DNA from: Nocardia nova SH22a
Lineage (GTDB): Bacteria > Actinomycetota > Actinomycetes > Mycobacteriales > Mycobacteriaceae
Assembly: GCF_000523235.1 (NCBI RefSeq)
Contig: NZ_CP006850.1
Coordinates: 5,146,001 to 5,210,000 of the forward strand
Direction: 5' to 3'
DNA length: 64,000 nt
Made by a program: the position numbers and the translations under genes. This document shows positions 41,912 to 49,004 of this stretch, piece by piece. Position 1 is the stretch's first letter. Each line of letters begins with the position of its first letter. The notes beneath the pieces were generated by a model. It worked only from the letters and a program-made list of their open reading frames with translations. It had not been told where the DNA came from and did no database searches.

Positions 41912-42811
41912 ATGGCGACAGAAGTGTCCGCTGACGGAGCGCTGCCGGTGCTGCGCGCGGCATGCTCCAGTGCGGGAATCGAGATGGGTGAGGCCCATCC
42001 GGTGCCGTTCGGCACCGCTCTCGGCTACCGGCTGCCCAGCGGTGTGGTGGTCCGGATCAGCAGGCCGGGCCGCCGGGCCGAGACCCGCCACGAACTCGAG
42101 GCCGCCCGCTGGCTGGCGGCCTGCGGAATCCCGACACCACGGGCGGTCCCGGGAGTACGGCAGCCGATCGAGGTGCGCGGGCGCACCGTCACCTTCTGGC
42201 TCGAACCGCCCCCGCACGAAGAGGGCACCCTCGGCGATATGGCCGCGGCCCTGCACCGGCTGCACCGGCTGGCGCCACCCGCCGGATTCGCACTCGAGCA
42301 GTTGCGGCCCTTCCTCGGACTGTCCGAGGACATCGAGGCCGCGGAGGTGTTCGGCGACGACGACCGCCGCTGGCTGCGCGCCCACCTGACCGAATTGCGC
42401 GGACGCTGGGCGGATCTACCGAACGGCCTGCAGTGGTGTGTGGTGCACGGCGAGGCGTGGCACGAGGAGTTCGCGGACACCGGCGATCACGAGGTGCTGT
42501 TACTGAGTGCAGACAATCTGACGATCGGCCCGCCCGAATGGGATCTGATCCCGACCGCACTCGCCTTCCGATCCTTCGGCTGGATCACCGCGGCCGACTA
42601 CGCCGAATTCTGCAACGGCTACGGCCACGATGTCACACGCTGGGGCGGCTTCTACCTGCTGCGCGATATCCGCGAGCTGCTGATGACCCTGGCCGCCGCC
42701 CGCGCCGCCGCGGCCGATCCGCAACTGATCCCCCAGGCACGATGGCGACTGTCCTGCATCCGCGGCGATCAGGGACCACGGCAATGGCCGGGCTGGGAGC
42801 CGATTCCCTAG
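41912..42811 (+). CDS. Aminoglycoside-phosphotransferase-fold protein with altered active site
   Basis: About 299 residues with the kinase-like fold of APH/choline kinases: ATP-lobe segment GVVVRISRPGRRAETRHELE, then LHRLHRLAPP, and the catalytic loop WCVVHGEAWHEEF. The canonical loop is HGDxxxxN; here Asp is replaced by Glu and the metal-binding Asn is missing (HGEAWHEE). The later IDxD/E motif is reduced to GPPEWDLIP. It may be a pseudokinase or use a rearranged site. The start at 41912 (MATEVSADG) is where the fold begins. An ATG at 41867 would add 15 residues. Divergent from the MFS fusion gene. Confidence 0.75.
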   Translation: MATEVSADGALPVLRAACSSAGIEMGEAHPVPFGTALGYRLPSGVVVRISRPGRRAETRHELEAARWLAACGIPTPRAVPGVRQPIEVRGRTVTFWLEPPPHEEGTLGDMAAALHRLHRLAPPAGFALEQLRPFLGLSEDIEAAEVFGDDDRRWLRAHLTELRGRWADLPNGLQWCVVHGEAWHEEFADTGDHEVLLLSADNLTIGPPEWDLIPTALAFRSFGWITAADYAEFCNGYGHDVTRWGGFYLLRDIRELLMTLAAARAAAADPQLIPQARWRLSCIRGDQGPRQWPGWEPIP

Positions 42812-43086
42812 ACGACTGAATGCCACCCCGCGACATCCCAACATGCACGTCATCTACGAGTGCGGCGGAATACCTTGCAGCACAGGCACATTGGCAACGC
42901 ACTGCATTGCCGATTGCCGGGCAATCGTGAATGCGTCCCCTGGCGGCGTGCGTCCGTTCGACTCATGATCCGGCCCAGAGCGGTGCCACGCGGGCCGTCG
43001 CTACCTACCCGATCGGGTGGCGGTTGTGCCCTGGGCACAGCACATCCCCCGAGGAATATCGAAGGTGTCGGCCTACGGCTTTGCTG
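42812..43086. other. Intergenic region between convergent genes
   Basis: About 275 bases between two stop codons. It holds one short perfect palindrome, CGATTGCC-G-GGCAATCG (42911-42927), whose centre is too tight for a stable RNA hairpin; it might be a protein-binding site. No gene seen. Confidence 0.4.
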
Positions 43087-43548
43087 TCAGTCCCGCCACT
43101 TGTCGGCAGCCTTCAGCGTCCGACCGGAGTTCCAGTCGACGGCCCCGGTGTTCCGGTTGAGATTCAGGATGGTGTTGCGCCGGTCGGAGGGTGCTTCTTC
43201 GTCTCTGACGAGGACAAATGCCTCGTCGCCGGAGTACTCCACGCGGACGGTGAGACCGCCACCGTCGATCTTCGTGTCCGATACCGCCGAATGATGCAGA
43301 CTGTCGAGCCCAGCGGCGGGATGGGTCTTCGACTCGACGCGACCCGTGAACCGGCCGAGCCTCAGGATCACATCGCGCCGATCGGCGGGCGCCTCATCGG
43401 TGATCATGAGAAACAACTCGCTACCCGAGTACTCTGCGTGAACCCTGAGGCCACCTCCGTCGACCTCGGCGGTCGACCCCGCCGTGTGACGGAGACTCCC
43501 GAAACCGTTGCGGCCGACACCTTCGGAGCGGCTCGGTTCGGCCCTCAT
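43087..43548 (-). CDS. Uncharacterised protein made of two tandem copies of one domain
   Basis: A 153-residue protein consisting of two copies of a domain of about 57 residues. Copy 1 spans about 17-72 and copy 2 about 82-138, offset by 65 residues. Shared positions: S-L-x-H-x-A, then D-G-G-G-L-x-V-x-x-E-Y-S-G-x-E-x-F, then D-E-x-x-x-x-D-R-R-x-x-I-L-x-L-x-R-x-T-G-x-V. The predicted form is short beta-strands with conserved Gly turns. I recognise no family. The ATG at 43548 overlaps the stop of the upstream 47-codon gene (ATGA). No signal peptide. Confidence 0.65.
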   Translation of the reverse strand: MRAEPSRSEGVGRNGFGSLRHTAGSTAEVDGGGLRVHAEYSGSELFLMITDEAPADRRDVILRLGRFTGRVESKTHPAAGLDSLHHSAVSDTKIDGGGLTVRVEYSGDEAFVLVRDEEAPSDRRNTILNLNRNTGAVDWNSGRTLKAADKWRD

Positions 43549-43688
43549 CGGATTACCTGCCTCAACTCCGCGACATGCTCGGATGTGACCTGTTCGGACT
43601 CGTAGCTGTCGAGAATTGCGACGGCCGCGCCGGTGAGCACCGGTAGCATCGCCAGAGCCTTCCTGCCCTCGCGAGCTTCGCTCCACAT
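43545..43688 (-). CDS. Small 47-residue protein coupled to the duplicated-domain gene
   Basis: Starts at an ATG at 43688 with GAGG eight bases upstream and ends in a TGA overlapping the next ATG. It has a basic N-terminus (WSEAREGRKA), a 17-residue moderately hydrophobic stretch (ALAMLPVLTGAAVAILD) and an acidic tail (SYESEQVTSEHVAELRQ). It could be a small membrane-associated protein or a leader cistron for the duplicated-domain protein. Family unknown. Confidence 0.55.
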   Translation of the reverse strand: MWSEAREGRKALAMLPVLTGAAVAILDSYESEQVTSEHVAELRQVIR

Positions 43689-43858
43689 ACAGGGTTCCTC
43701 TCGTCTACATCTCGCCCGTGACGCCGAAATATGTTGTGGGCAGAGTGAGTCTATGCGGATCATGGGTATCCGGTGTCTGCAGCAGTGTGATCGAGGCCAT
43801 GTCCGCTTCGCGGGACTGCCACCGGTGTGCTGAATAGGCTCAGGATCGGAGGTGGGTC

Positions 43859-44137
43859 ATGGCGTCTGGCGAACGGCGGGCTGTTGTCGCTTCAGAGGTA
43901 CAGGAGATTCTCAACTACTTCGGGCAATGCCCGATCTGCGGCCACCCGGCTCGCGCGTGGCACATCACGGCGGAGTTCGACGACAATCACGTCAGCAGTC
44001 AAGACATCGCTGAGTGCGGCGGCTGGTGCGGTTGGAAGGGGCCGGTGCAGCCGGTCGCTATGACGGATGGCGCGTTGGTACTCACGAAGAAGCGCAAGGC
44101 CATCGAACCACGACTCCTTAGCCTGTCTTCGGCCTGA
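43859..44137 (+). CDS. Small putative zinc-ribbon protein
   Basis: A 92-residue protein with CPIC (Cys24, Cys27) and CGGWC (Cys53, Cys57), a CxxC plus CxxxC pair that could bind one zinc ion. The ATG at 43859 has a strong GGAGGTGGG just upstream. It is divergent from the 47-residue gene, with a 170-base gap. Family not recognised; the size and Cys spacing resemble small zinc-ribbon proteins of mobile or accessory regions. Confidence 0.6.
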   Translation: MASGERRAVVASEVQEILNYFGQCPICGHPARAWHITAEFDDNHVSSQDIAECGGWCGWKGPVQPVAMTDGALVLTKKRKAIEPRLLSLSSA

Positions 44138-44300
44138 GGGCGAACGCACTGTCTTGCCGCTCACCGCTCAGTCCTTTCTCCACGCGGGCGCGCCAGGAAT
44201 ACCGCACGCCGCGAATACCGACACCCGTTGTCATGCCGACAACTCGCCCTTCGGATTCGGGCGCAACCAAGTCGCCATGCGGATCAAGTCCGGCGGGCAC

Positions 44301-44433
44301 GAACTCTGACCGGCATCGTGCCCGGACTACTGCGAGGCTGGGCACGCGCGGTCGACGGTAGCTGGCTCGGGCCTGGCGAGTTCACTGTCGAGACCGGCAA
44401 CGGGCAGGGCCGCCGTTCGGTCGTGCAGCTGAG
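44301..44433 (+). repeat. Direct repeat, copy A (133 bp)
   Basis: About 92% identical (11 differences over 133 bases) to 48601-48733, same orientation. It encodes the same N-terminal protein segment from a GTG at 44319 (VPGLLRGWARAVDGSWLGPG). In this copy the frame then runs into unrelated sequence, so it is a 5' gene fragment. Confidence 0.85.
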
Positions 44434-44504
44434 CCCGACGCCAGCATCACACCCCGCGACCAATCCCCGAACTATCCGGCCGCGCAGCGCCGAGGACGTT
44501 GACG

Positions 44505-45101
44505 CTCAGCGAGCCACCAGGGCATCGAAGCGGCTGCGGAACTGTTCGGCGTTGTCGGAGCCGGTACGGTCCGCGGTCAGCCGCGCAGGGTGCACCCCCG
44601 CGCGCTGTGCACGGACAGCGAAGCCGCGCGGATGCTGCTGTCGCACCAGTACTTCCGGCCGCACATCACTCCGATTCACTTGCTCAACCGCGCTACCGAC
44701 CCGATGCTCCCGCGCGTCAAACAACACACGCTCGCGATGCTGCGGCTCCTCGACGAGCAGGGCTGACCAACCACGTCCTCGTGATCACGAGGTGGCGCAT
44801 CGAGCCGGAGGATTGCGTGATCCTCAACTCGTTCAAGCACATTCGCCTGGCCATCCTGGTCACCCACTCCGGCATCGACGATGAGCGAATCGAGCCTGTC
44901 GACTCGAGGATCGCCGCCGCATCCCTCGCGGTCGCTTACGAACACGCCAGGTCGTATCGGGTGGTCCTGTACTGGCGGCCGATCGTGCCGGGACTCAACG
45001 ACACCGACAACCACATCCACCGCGCGTTCGAGCTGTCGCACAGCGCGCACGCAACCGTATTCACCGGCTTGTTCTTCAAGGACCAGATTCGCGAGCACTA
45101 G
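44505..45101 (+). pseudogene. Frameshifted, 5'-truncated radical-SAM-like gene
   Basis: Two frames join into one continuous protein. From 44505 to 44763 the first encodes HPRALCTDSEAARMLLSHQY and FRPHITPIHLLNRATDP, ending LRLLDEQG followed by TGA (44764-44766). One frame over, LTNHVLVITRWRIEPEDC continues without a gap, then THSGIDDERIEPVDS, VLYWRPIVPGLND and TVFTGLFFKDQIR to the stop at 45101. Losing one base near 44763 explains the shift. The second half resembles the C-terminal half of an actinobacterial radical-SAM family. The 5' end with the expected Cys triad is missing and a stop precedes it at 44500-44502. Confidence 0.65.
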
Positions 45102-45333
45102 GCGAAATCGCTTGGTAGGCATAGTCTTCGAGTCGATCTGGTTGGCATGGGGTCATCGTGCGGTGTCCTGCCGGGTTGTGGGGCTGTGTCGGTGGGGGCG
45201 GCTGATCCGGTGAGGCGGCACCGGGTCGGCCGCTGCGGTGAGTTGCAGGCTCACCGGCTCGGGTGTTCCCTGTGCACGGCGCTGGGCACGGTGGACGTCT
45301 GTGGTCTTCAGGGGCAGCCTGGCCGGAACGGGG

Positions 45334-46185
45334 TCAGGGCGCGGTCAGCGCGGCGAAGGCGTGTGCTGCCATGTACCGGCGACCGGCTTCGGTGGGATGG
45401 AAAGCGGTGCCGGCGTCGCCGTTTTCCAGGCCGGTGAAGGACACGAACCGTTGCCCGTCGCGCGCGCAGATCGAATGATCACCCGCCGCGGAGAGGTCGA
45501 CATAGGTGAAACCCGCGCGATCGGCGGCGGCGGCGATGTCGCTGTTGAGGGTGATTTGGGTGGTGTTGGCGAACGCCACGGCGTCACGACCGGTGACCGC
45601 ATCGACGAAGCAGCCGGTCGGGTCGTCGGGCAGGATTCTCGGGTATCCGAGCACCACGACCTTGGCGTTGGGTGCGTGTTGGCGGATCGCGGCGTAGGCG
45701 CTGTCGAGTTGCGCGGGAAGCGCGTCGAGCCCGGCGGCCACAGCGGCCCGCTTTGCTGGTGTGCACGTCGCGCCGACGAAGCAGTCGGCGATCGTGCCAC
45801 CGAAGATGTTGCCGTTGTTGCCGCCGATGGACAGCGCGACGTATTTCGTGGCCGCGGACAATCCCTCGACCTGCGGGCCCATTGCTCCGATCTGGGTCAT
45901 GTCGTCGGTGACGGCGCCTCCGCAGCTCCAGTCCGCGAAGCTGACCTGCGGCATCTGTGCGGCGATCAGACGCGCGACGCTGTCACTGGACTGGAGACAG
46001 GGTCCGGGCTGCACGAGCGAGGCAAGGTAGGCACCGGTGGCGATGTAGGAGTCGCCGATCGCGACGAATTCCGCACCGGCACGGTGGTAGGGGTCGGGCG
46101 GTGCCGCGGAGACGGTGGCGGGGGTGGCGGCGAACATCGCTGCGGAGACGAGAAACAGGAGACGGCGTACGGCATTGTGGCGCAT
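45334..46185 (-). CDS. Secreted SGNH-hydrolase/GDSL esterase
   Basis: A 283-residue exported esterase or lipase. A basic N-terminus plus a hydrophobic stretch ending in ATVSAAPPDP forms a Sec signal peptide, cleaved near residue 30. Block I is VAIGDSY (catalytic Ser), block III is SIGGNNGN, and block V gives FHPTEAG with the catalytic His. Cys residues at several places (PCLQSS, SCGG, CFVGATC, GCFVD) suggest disulfides, as in other secreted actinobacterial SGNH esterases. Met at 46185 gives the cleanest signal peptide. It is a paralogue of the protein encoded at 47629-48504. Confidence 0.9.
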   Translation of the reverse strand: MRHNAVRRLLFLVSAAMFAATPATVSAAPPDPYHRAGAEFVAIGDSYIATGAYLASLVQPGPCLQSSDSVARLIAAQMPQVSFADWSCGGAVTDDMTQIGAMGPQVEGLSAATKYVALSIGGNNGNIFGGTIADCFVGATCTPAKRAAVAAGLDALPAQLDSAYAAIRQHAPNAKVVVLGYPRILPDDPTGCFVDAVTGRDAVAFANTTQITLNSDIAAAADRAGFTYVDLSAAGDHSICARDGQRFVSFTGLENGDAGTAFHPTEAGRRYMAAHAFAALTAP

Positions 46186-46816
46186 AGCGTGAATCACTCT
46201 CTGGGTACTGGTGGAGATCGCAGCGACTCGTTCTGCTCGGGGAAGCAATGGTTTTCGGCCACGTCACCGAGGCTGTGGAACGCGTCTGCGAATGTCGGCG
46301 AACCTCGACGATGCTGCGCTGGTCGAGGGCTGCCGATGGCGTCGGCAGGGGGAGACACTCCGCCCGGCTGCTGAAAATTGGCATTTTCGTTCATCGGTGT
46401 CGCGATCGGCCACTATCAACCTTGTGTGCGATCAGACGAAAACGGCGACTTCGATGTAGCCATCAACAAATACCCTCGTGGACATTGGTTTTGCCTACTC
46501 GTGGTGACATCTTGCACAGCAAACGGCTTGTGGCTTGTCTGCGACATGGACCATAACAGGCGTCGGTTGTGCTCCACAACACATCAAGTTACTCTCGGGT
46601 AGTGGAAATCTTGAAAATGTCTGTTACCACTTGTGTGGCGCGGGCGGCGCCGACTCCTGTCGTCCATTCGACGGCGATTCGCGCTCGGCTTCAGCGTGGG
46701 CGCGACCTCGTGCGCGGCCCCGCGTCGCGTGCGAGAAAGGGACCTCCGCACGACGATCGTGGGCGCGTCGGCCATCTGGCACCTGCCGGGTCGTGGCGCG
46801 CTGCAAAGATGGCTGT
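46186..46816. other. AT-richer divergent control region
   Basis: About 630 bases between the divergent SGNH and TetR genes. From about 46380 to 46620 the base composition is visibly less GC-rich than the flanks. Short frames exist but lack normal codon bias. Promoters for both flanking genes are expected here, but I cannot fix a -10/-35 pair or a convincing operator. Confidence 0.45.
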
Positions 46817-46876
46817 GTGCGCGCCGATGCCGAGGGACCTGATTCCGGGACGGACCGTCCCTCTGCTCCCACCTCG

Positions 46877-47470
46877 ATGGAGCAGAGACGGGCGATGCGC
46901 CGGGACAAGCTGATGGCCGCGGGATTGCAGTTGTACGGGACCGAGGGATACAACGCGGGGACCGTGGCGCGCGTCTGCGCGCTGGCCAACCTCTCCACCC
47001 GCCAGTTCTACGAGGAATTCGCATCCCGAGACGATCTGCTGTTCGCGTTGTACGACCGAGGACAGGAGATCTCCGGGCGATTCCTGGCCGAGGCGTGGGC
47101 CGAAGCACCAGCTCGCGAATACACCCGCGATCTCATCCACCGCAATATCGCGGCCTACGTCGACAGCTTCATCGACGATCCACGGTGGGCCACTCTGCTA
47201 TTCGTCACGGTCATCGGAGTGAGCCCGGAACTCGAGGCACACCGCAGGCGGACCCGCGAGAACTGGATCGGGGTGCAATGCGCGATCGCCGAAGAACTTG
47301 TGCGCCAGGGCCGTATCCCGCACCGGGAGTTCCGACCGATCGTCGTGGCATTCGTCGGCGCGATCGACGGACTGGTCTACGACTGGTGCCACACCCTCCC
47401 GCGACCTGCCAGGGAAACGATCACCGACACACTCACCCACATGCTGTTCCACGCCATCAACGCACCGTGA
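46877..47470 (+). CDS. TetR-family transcriptional regulator
   Basis: A 197-residue TetR regulator. Helix-turn-helix: AGTVARVCALANLSTRQFYE, then EFASRDDLLFALYDRG. The ligand-binding domain contains YVDSFIDDPRWATLLFVTVIG, a pattern common in actinobacterial regulators of lipid metabolism. The start is uncertain: the ATG at 46877 (MEQRRAMRRDKL) is chosen, and an in-frame GTG at 46817 would add 20 polar residues. Neither has a good Shine-Dalgarno sequence. Lying between two paralogous secreted esterases, it is a candidate to control one or both. Confidence 0.88.
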   Translation: MEQRRAMRRDKLMAAGLQLYGTEGYNAGTVARVCALANLSTRQFYEEFASRDDLLFALYDRGQEISGRFLAEAWAEAPAREYTRDLIHRNIAAYVDSFIDDPRWATLLFVTVIGVSPELEAHRRRTRENWIGVQCAIAEELVRQGRIPHREFRPIVVAFVGAIDGLVYDWCHTLPRPARETITDTLTHMLFHAINAP

Positions 47471-47628
47471 GCATTCCCCGCCCACAGTGCTGAAATCCGC
47501 TGCCGGATTCGCTGCCACCGCGATGACGCGCCCTTCTACCTCTCGCCCATATCCCGCTGGAGCAGCGGCGCACCGTGCGCCGTCGATCAGTGCTGCCCTG
47601 GGCAGCATTCACTTTCTTGGAGTCACCC

Positions 47629-48504
47629 ATGCCTCACCGCCCGACCCGCACACTCGCTCTACTCGCCCTCGCGGGAGCCGCCTGCCTGGCCTCCGGCAAC
47701 CACCTCGCCCTCGCGGACGCCCCACCGAGTGCGGAGTACGTCTCCCTCGGCGACTCCTACACCGCCATCGGATCGCTTCTCAGCACCGTCGCCCCCAACC
47801 CCGGCTGCGCGAGCGCCCCCGATAACGTCGGGCACCTGGTCGCGGCTCAACTGCCCGGGGTCAGCTTCGACGACCGAGCGTGCGGCGGCGCCGACACCTC
47901 CGATATCACCTCCACCACCGTGCGCAGCGGCCCGCAGATCGACGGTCTCTCCGACGAAACCCGCTACGTCTCCATTTCTCTGGGCGGCAACAACGAAAAC
48001 TTCTTCGGCGAAATCCTCGAGAACTGCATGATGGCCGAGCACCCGATCGACACCTGCACCCCGCAGTTCCAGGCCGACGAGGACCGCCTACTCGACAACC
48101 TCGGGCAATCCTTGGACAGCACGTACGCCGCCATCCGAGCCAAAGCCCCGAACGCGACCATCGTCGTCCTCGGCTACACCCGCATCCTGCCCGACACCAT
48201 CCAAGGATGCTTCGCCGCACCCAAACTCACGCAGAGCATGGTGGACATCGGCAACGCCCTGCAACACCGGCTCAACGACATCATCGGCGACGCCGCTCAG
48301 CGCGCTGGATTCATCATGGTGAACCAATGGGATCGCCAGGACGCGTATCACTCGGTCTGCGCACCCCTGGGCCAGACCTACGTCTCCATGACCGGAATGC
48401 TCCCCACCGAACTAGGCGCCCCGGTGCACCCCACCATCCAAGGCAGGCTGTACGCGGCCCAACTGATCGCGCATGCCTTCCTCGCAGCCTCGAACACCCG
48501 ATAG
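47629..48504 (+). CDS. Secreted SGNH-hydrolase/GDSL esterase, paralogue
   Basis: A 291-residue exported SGNH hydrolase. Signal peptide: MPHRPTRTLALLALAGAACL, with a cleavable end near LALADAPP. Block I is VSLGDSYTAIG, block III SLGGNNEN, block V VHPTIQG. It is clearly related to the 45334-46185 product over the whole length (shared LDSxYAAIRxxAPNAxxVVLGY and RILPD, GCF) but is diverged, so the duplication is old. The ATG at 47629 is preceded by GGAG. It faces away from its paralogue, with the tetR gene between them. Confidence 0.9.
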   Translation: MPHRPTRTLALLALAGAACLASGNHLALADAPPSAEYVSLGDSYTAIGSLLSTVAPNPGCASAPDNVGHLVAAQLPGVSFDDRACGGADTSDITSTTVRSGPQIDGLSDETRYVSISLGGNNENFFGEILENCMMAEHPIDTCTPQFQADEDRLLDNLGQSLDSTYAAIRAKAPNATIVVLGYTRILPDTIQGCFAAPKLTQSMVDIGNALQHRLNDIIGDAAQRAGFIMVNQWDRQDAYHSVCAPLGQTYVSMTGMLPTELGAPVHPTIQGRLYAAQLIAHAFLAASNTR

Positions 48505-48600
48505 AAGTCACCCCTGCGGCTGACGCCGGATGATCGACCAAGCGCGGTGGCAATGTCGCCTCGGACGGGACGTGAGCGTCACGAAGGCGTTCAGGGCACC

Positions 48601-48733
48601 GAACTCCAACCGGCATCGTGCCCGGCCTACTGCGAGGCTGGGCACGCGCGATTGGCGGTAGCTGGCTCGAGCCTTGCGAGTTCACTGTCGAGACCGGCAA
48701 CGGGCAGGGCCGCCTTCCGGTCGCGCAGCTGAG
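48601..48733 (+). repeat. Direct repeat, copy B (133 bp)
   Basis: Same orientation as 44301-44433, about 92% identical. Here the frame beginning at the GTG at 48618 continues as an open reading frame to 48926. Confidence 0.85.
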
Positions 48734-48926
48734 GGCGGACTGCACATACCGGTCCGCCGGCGACCGGCTCAACCGGCTCGGCATCCTGTACGAGTTCTTG
48801 CCTTCCGATGGGCACGACCGTGCGCTGGTGGAGGCGACCGCGTTGATCGAGGGCCGGTTGTCCGGCGGTGAAGAGTTCTCGTGGCCGGATTCGGCCGAGG
48901 TGGCGGACGAACGCGAAGCCGGCTGA
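48618..48926 (+). CDS. Small protein starting in repeat B; possibly chimeric
   Basis: A 102-residue frame from a GTG. Residues 1-38 (VPGLLRGWARAIGGSWLEPC, then EFTVETGNGQGR) are shared with repeat A and look like a small beta-rich domain. The rest, ADCTYRSAGDRLNRLGILYE to the acidic end, is different from anything after repeat A and may come from another gene. No clear Shine-Dalgarno sequence. It could be a fusion of two gene fragments or a real small protein of unknown role. Confidence 0.4.
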   Translation: MPGLLRGWARAIGGSWLEPCEFTVETGNGQGRLPVAQLRADCTYRSAGDRLNRLGILYEFLPSDGHDRALVEATALIEGRLSGGEEFSWPDSAEVADEREAG

Positions 48927-49004
48927 GACCGCTTGCGCCACACACGCTTCCGGCCGGGTCCCGCGGTGTGCGGAGCCCGGCCGGAAGCCGTGGATCGGGA
49001 TGGC

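Noticed and set aside
42911..42927. Palindrome CGATTGCC-G-GGCAATCG as a bidirectional terminator
   Set aside because: The single-base centre does not allow a stable RNA loop without losing much of the stem.
42931..43605. A 224-codon plus-strand frame opposite the duplicated-domain gene
   Set aside because: The internal repeat is far better preserved in the minus-strand reading, which also has coupled starts and a Shine-Dalgarno sequence on the upstream gene.
46378..46602. 74-codon plus-strand frame in the AT-richer region
   Set aside because: Codon use unlike any neighbour, no Shine-Dalgarno sequence and no recognisable feature.
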